This document shows positions 60,652 through 64,000 of a DNA stretch of 64,000 nucleotides, piece by piece. Below the pieces are notes generated by a model that was not told the DNA's origin, searched no databases, and saw only the letters and a program-made list of their open reading frames with translations. Source of the stretch: Pseudomonas sp. IAC-BECa141 (lineage in GTDB: Bacteria > Pseudomonadota > Gammaproteobacteria > Pseudomonadales > Pseudomonadaceae). Location: NCBI RefSeq assembly GCF_020544405.1, contig NZ_CP065410.1:6043501-6107500 (forward strand), in the 5' to 3' direction. Numbering within the stretch: position 1 is the first letter of the stretch; each line of letters begins with the position of its first letter. A program made the position numbers and the translations under genes.

Positions 60652-62934
60652 TTAAAGCGACGAGTATTTCTTGCGCAGACGCTGACGAATCAGTTCCGCG
60701 AGGGTGTTCATGATGAAGGTGAACAGCAGCAGCACCAGCGCCGAGAGGAACAGCACGCGGTAGTGGCTGCCGCCGACTTCCGACTCCGGCATTTCCACCG
60801 CGACGTTGGCGGCCAGGGTGCGCAGGCCTTCAAACAGGTTCATTTCCATGACCGGGGTGTTGCCGGTGGCCATCAGCACGATCATGGTTTCGCCGACCGC
60901 ACGGCCCATGCCGATCATCAGCGCCGAGAAGATGCCCGGGCTGGCGGTCAGGATCACCACGCGAGTCATGGTCTGCCACGGCGTGGCACCGAGGGCCAGC
61001 GAGCCCAGGGTCAAGCCGCGCGGGACGCTGAACACGGCGTCTTCGGCGATCGAGTAGATGTTCGGGATCACCGCGAAACCCATGGCCAGACCGACCACCA
61101 GTGCGTTGCGCTGGTCGTAGGTGATGCCCAGGTCGTGGGAGATCCACAGGCGCATGTCACCGCCGAAGAACCAGTTCTCCATGAACGGGCTCATGTACAG
61201 CGACAGCCAGCCCACGAACAGGATCACCGGGATCAGCAGCGCACTTTCCCAGCCGTCCGGGACTTTCAGGCGGATCGATTCAGGCAGGCGGCTGAAGGTG
61301 AACCCGGCGAGCAGAATGCCGATCGGCAGCAGCATCAGCAGGCTGAAGATACCCGGCAGGTGCCCTTCCACATACGGTGCGAGGAACAGACCGGCGAAGA
61401 AGCCGAGGATCACCGTCGGCATCGCTTCCATCAGCTCGATCACCGGCTTGACCTTGCGGCGCATGCCCGGGGCCATGAAGTACGCGGTGTAGATCGCAGC
61501 GGCGACGGCCAGCGGAGCAGCCAGCAGCATCGCGTAGAACGCGGCTTTCAGGGTGCCGAAAGTCAGTGGCGACAGGCTCAGTTTCGGCTCGAAATCGGTG
61601 TTGGCCGCAGTCGATTGCCAGACGTATTTAGGCTCGTCGTAGTTCTCGTACCAGACCTTGCTCCACAGCGCGCTCCACGACACTTCCGGGTGCGGGTTGT
61701 CGAGCAGCAGCGGTTGCAGCTTGCCGCCGGCTTCGACGATCACGCGGTTGGCCCGTGGCGACAGACCGAACAGGCCCTGGCCTTCGACCACCTGATCGAC
61801 CAGCAGGGTGCGATGCGCGGTGCTGTGGAACACGCCGAGCTTGCCGCTGGCGTCCAGGGCCAGGAAGCCTTTGCGACGCTCCTCAGCGGTAATTTCAACG
61901 ATCGGCGTGGTGCCCATCTGGAAGGTGCGGATCTGCTTCAGGCGCAGCTCGCCATCGGTGTCGCGAGCCATGAACCACTGGGCCAGGCCACCCTTGGAAT
62001 CGCCGACGATCAGCGAGATGCCACCCACCAGTTGGGTGGCGGCAGTGACTTCGGCTTCGCCGTTTTCCAGCAATTTGTAGCGACCGTTGAGGCTCTTGTC
62101 GCGCAGGCTGAACACGTCGGCCTGGGCACGCCCGTTGACCACGTACAGCCACTGCTGGCGCGGGTCGACGAAGATGTTTTTCACAGGCTCGGTCATCTGC
62201 GGCAGATCGATACGCTTCTGCTCGTTGGTGACTTCGCCGGTCATCATGTTTTCTTCGCTGGTCAGCGACAACACATTGAGTTGCGAACCGGTGGAGCCGA
62301 CCAGCATCAGGGTCGAGTCGGTGGCGTTGAGGCTGACGTGCTCCAGTGCACCGCCGCTCTCGTTCAGCGCAATCGGCGCTTCGCCGTACGGGAACTCGAT
62401 CGCCGGGGTGATGGTTTTCTTGCCTTCCGGGTAGCTGACTTTATAGGTGTGACGGAACACCAGCGCCTGACCGTTGGACAGGCCCACGGCCACCAGCGGA
62501 TGGCCCGGCTGGTCTTCGCCGATGGAGGTCACACTGGTGCCTGCCGGCAAAGGCAGATCGACGCGCTTCAATTCAGCGCCACTGTCGATGTCGAAGAACA
62601 GCGCCTGGCCCTTGTCGGAAACGCGCATGGCCACCTGATTCTGCTCTTCGAGCGAAATCATCAGCGGCTTGCCGGCGTCCTGCATCCAGGCCGGGGTGAT
62701 TGCATCTTTCGCGGTCAGGTCAGCACCTTTGAACAACGGCGCAACCACATAGGCGAGGAAGAAGAAGATCAGGGTGATGGCTGCCAGCACCGCCAGGCCG
62801 CCGACGAGGACGTACCAGCGGGTGAAGCGATCCTTGAGCGCGCGAATGCGGCGCTTGCGTTGCAACTCAGGCGTATTGAAGTCAATGCGCTTGGGAGGGT
62901 TCGTAGTCATTTTGGAATTGGCCAGATCATTCAT
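60652..62934 (-). CDS. pstC: PstC phosphate ABC transporter permease (long form)
   Basis: A 760-residue permease; the core (about 460-760) matches PstC with the EAA loop LGSLALGATPWQTMTRV. The N-terminal 450 residues have one helix (about 45-68) and a large periplasmic beta-propeller-like domain (repeats such as SDKGQALFFDIDSGAELKRV), absent from E. coli PstC. The ATG at 62934 is chosen over the GTG two codons before; both are near the Pho box. Begins 176 bases after the pstS end. Confidence 0.92.
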   Translation of the reverse strand: MNDLANSKMTTNPPKRIDFNTPELQRKRRIRALKDRFTRWYVLVGGLAVLAAITLIFFFLAYVVAPLFKGADLTAKDAITPAWMQDAGKPLMISLEEQNQVAMRVSDKGQALFFDIDSGAELKRVDLPLPAGTSVTSIGEDQPGHPLVAVGLSNGQALVFRHTYKVSYPEGKKTITPAIEFPYGEAPIALNESGGALEHVSLNATDSTLMLVGSTGSQLNVLSLTSEENMMTGEVTNEQKRIDLPQMTEPVKNIFVDPRQQWLYVVNGRAQADVFSLRDKSLNGRYKLLENGEAEVTAATQLVGGISLIVGDSKGGLAQWFMARDTDGELRLKQIRTFQMGTTPIVEITAEERRKGFLALDASGKLGVFHSTAHRTLLVDQVVEGQGLFGLSPRANRVIVEAGGKLQPLLLDNPHPEVSWSALWSKVWYENYDEPKYVWQSTAANTDFEPKLSLSPLTFGTLKAAFYAMLLAAPLAVAAAIYTAYFMAPGMRRKVKPVIELMEAMPTVILGFFAGLFLAPYVEGHLPGIFSLLMLLPIGILLAGFTFSRLPESIRLKVPDGWESALLIPVILFVGWLSLYMSPFMENWFFGGDMRLWISHDLGITYDQRNALVVGLAMGFAVIPNIYSIAEDAVFSVPRGLTLGSLALGATPWQTMTRVVILTASPGIFSALMIGMGRAVGETMIVLMATGNTPVMEMNLFEGLRTLAANVAVEMPESEVGGSHYRVLFLSALVLLLFTFIMNTLAELIRQRLRKKYSSL

Positions 62935-62956
62935 GCGCACACCCTAGCGATCCTGT

Positions 62957-62974
62957 ATGACAGAAAGATGACAA
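62957..62974 (-). promoter_or_regulatory. Pho box of pstC
   Basis: Read leftward TTGTCATCTTTCTGTCAT: half-sites TTGTCAT and CTGTCAT, 13 of 14 matching consensus, 4 apart. TAGGGT (62946-62941) stands at the -10 place; this leaves almost no leader before the pstC ATG at 62934. Confidence 0.8.
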
Positions 62975-63033
62975 TGCAGTGACGCACCAAATCCGCCGCC
63001 AGCAGGGCACTGGCAGTGGATAGAAGAATTCGG

Positions 63034-63105
63034 GAAGTGTGGGGGCCGGGCCGCTTGCGGGCCGGGCCCCACACATGAGTCAGGCGGGGTTCACCCCTGA
63101 CTCAG
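63034..63105 (-). terminator. Two hairpins after pstS
   Basis: TGAGTCAGG/CCTGACTCA (63077-63104) and then GGGGCCCGGCC.../GGCCGGGCCCC (about 63041-63073). No T-run follows, so they may partly terminate or protect the pstS message, giving more PstS than permease. Confidence 0.5.
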
Positions 63106-63109
63106 TTTG

Positions 63110-64000
63110 TTACTTTTTTGCGACTTCAGCGCCGCCTTCCTTCAGACCCAGGTCAGCCAGTGCTTTTGCAGCAACCTTGGCTGGCAGTGGGATGTAACCG
63201 TCTTTCACGACCACTTCCTGACCCTGTTTCGACAGAACCAGTTTCACGAACTCGGCTTCCAGCGGGGCCAGAGGCTTGTTCGGGGCTTTGTTGACGTATA
63301 CGTACAGGAAACGCGACAGCGGGTACTTGCCGTTCAGGGCGTTTTCTTCGCTGTCTTCGATGAAGTCAGTGCTGCCTTTCTTCGACAGAGCAACGGTTTT
63401 CACGCTGGCGGTCTTGTAGCCGATGCCCGAGTAACCGATGCCGTTCAGCGAGGAGCTGATCGACTGCACAACCGAAGCCGAGCCTGGCTGTTCGTTGACG
63501 TTAGGCTTGTAGTCGCCTTTGCACAGGGCTTCTTCCTTGAAGTAGCCGTAAGTGCCGGATACCGAGTTGCGACCGAACAGTTGAACCGGCTTGTTGGCCA
63601 GGTCGCCGGTCACGCCCAGGTCACCCCAGGTTTTCACGTCGGTCTTGGCGCCGCACAGACGGGTGGACGAGAAGATCGCGTCAACCTGTTCCATGGTCAG
63701 GTGCTGGATCGGGTTGTCCTTGTGCACGAATACAGCCAGGGCGTCCACGGCAACCGGGATAGCGGTTGGCTTGTAGCCGTATTTCTGCTCGAAGGCCGCC
63801 AGTTCGGTGTCCTTCATCTTGCGGCTCATCGGGCCCAGGTTGGAGGTGCCTTCAGTCAGCGCAGGTGGCGCAGTGGCGGAGCCTGCGGCCTGAATCTGGA
63901 TGTTTACGTTCGGGTATTCTTTTTTGTAGTTCTCAGCCCAGAGGGTCATGAGGTTGGCCAGGGTATCGGAGCCGACGCTGGACAGGTTGCCCGACACACC
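63110..64000 (-). CDS. pstS: PstS phosphate-binding protein, partial
   Basis: Partial gene: the frame is open to the right edge, so the signal peptide and N-terminus are missing; 296 residues are visible. Periplasmic phosphate-binding protein of the Pst transporter. Phosphate-loop features: [40 protein letters not shown], and [18 protein letters not shown]. It delivers phosphate to PstC-PstA. Its own Pho box should lie beyond 64000. Confidence 0.96.
   Translation of the reverse strand, partial: GVSGNLSSVGSDTLANLMTLWAENYKKEYPNVNIQIQAAGSATAPPALTEGTSNLGPMSRKMKDTELAAFEQKYGYKPTAIPVAVDALAVFVHKDNPIQHLTMEQVDAIFSSTRLCGAKTDVKTWGDLGVTGDLANKPVQLFGRNSVSGTYGYFKEEALCKGDYKPNVNEQPGSASVVQSISSSLNGIGYSGIGYKTASVKTVALSKKGSTDFIEDSEENALNGKYPLSRFLYVYVNKAPNKPLAPLEAEFVKLVLSKQGQEVVVKDGYIPLPAKVAAKALADLGLKEGGAEVAKK

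Noticed and set aside
58807..62982. Plus-strand open frame of 1391 codons opposite pstA-pstC
   Set aside because: It is antisense to two secure genes, consists of Arg/His/Gln-rich low-complexity sequence typical of GC-rich shadow frames, and has no domain or ribosome site.

Overview
The window is a GC-rich Pseudomonas chromosome segment, most like the P. fluorescens group. Evidence: the gene order spoT-ridA ... exbB-exbD-tonB-oxyR-recG-HDOD ... HU-rubredoxin reductase-rubredoxin-ubiC-ubiA-phoB-phoR ... phoU-pstB-pstA-pstC-pstS follows, from memory, the PA5338-PA5369 order of P. aeruginosa PAO1, and typical fluorescens-group REP palindromes lie between genes. No tRNA, rRNA, CRISPR array, integrase or transposase was seen.

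Layout. (1) 1-10.2 kb, conserved housekeeping: the end of spoT, ridA, a lipoprotein, an epimerase-like protein (minus), the exbB-exbD-tonB operon, oxyR-recG, a YbaK-like/HDOD protein and a small SCP2-like protein. (2) 10.2-11.15 kb, REP elements plus a strongly structured leader in front of a frameshifted DUF6124-like gene. (3) 11.2-46.8 kb, a type VI secretion (T6SS) island placed between the orthologues of PA5347 and PA5348. Reading leftward from 42.05 kb it is tssA-tssB-tssC-tssE-[PAAR-effector-membrane protein]-tssF-tssG-clpV-sigma54 activator-small lipoprotein-fha-tssJ-tssK-tssL-tssM-stp1-stk1-vgrG, the order of the P. aeruginosa HSI-II cluster. The vgrG is followed by an AT-rich cargo: a Sel1 periplasmic protein, an NlpC/P60-like protein, a large M23-like/EF-hand/chitosanase-like protein, a TPR protein, an LprI-like lysozyme inhibitor and another exported protein. 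On the other side of tssA, facing right, is a VgrG fused to a DUF2235 (Tle1-type phospholipase) domain, with a DUF2931-like putative immunity gene and a small exported protein. (4) 47.3-64 kb, housekeeping again: HU, rubredoxin reductase, rubredoxin, ubiC-ubiA, a COG4315-type protein, phoB-phoR, a CNNM/CorC protein, an M23 peptidase, a two-domain response regulator, and phoU-pstBACS running off the right end.

How the parts work together. The core T6SS genes encode sheath, baseplate, membrane complex, ClpV recycling ATPase and kinase/phosphatase/FHA control. Three effector modules sit on it: VgrG with peptidoglycan hydrolase cargo and several periplasmic proteins as candidate immunity proteins; PAAR with an unrecognised effector and a four-helix membrane protein, inserted inside the core operon; and VgrG-phospholipase with DUF2931. 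No hcp gene is present in the window. On the right, PhoBR and Pst form the phosphate-starvation circuit, with good Pho boxes before phoB and pstC.

Three genes are broken by one missing base in a G or C run (10785-10789, 16209-16216, 46613-46616). All are accessory genes; slippage, decay or sequencing error must be separated. Several small features are not apparent from longer open frames: a 46-aa T6SS lipoprotein (29004-29144), rubredoxin (49035-49202) and a 41-aa duplicated gene fragment (12235-12360).
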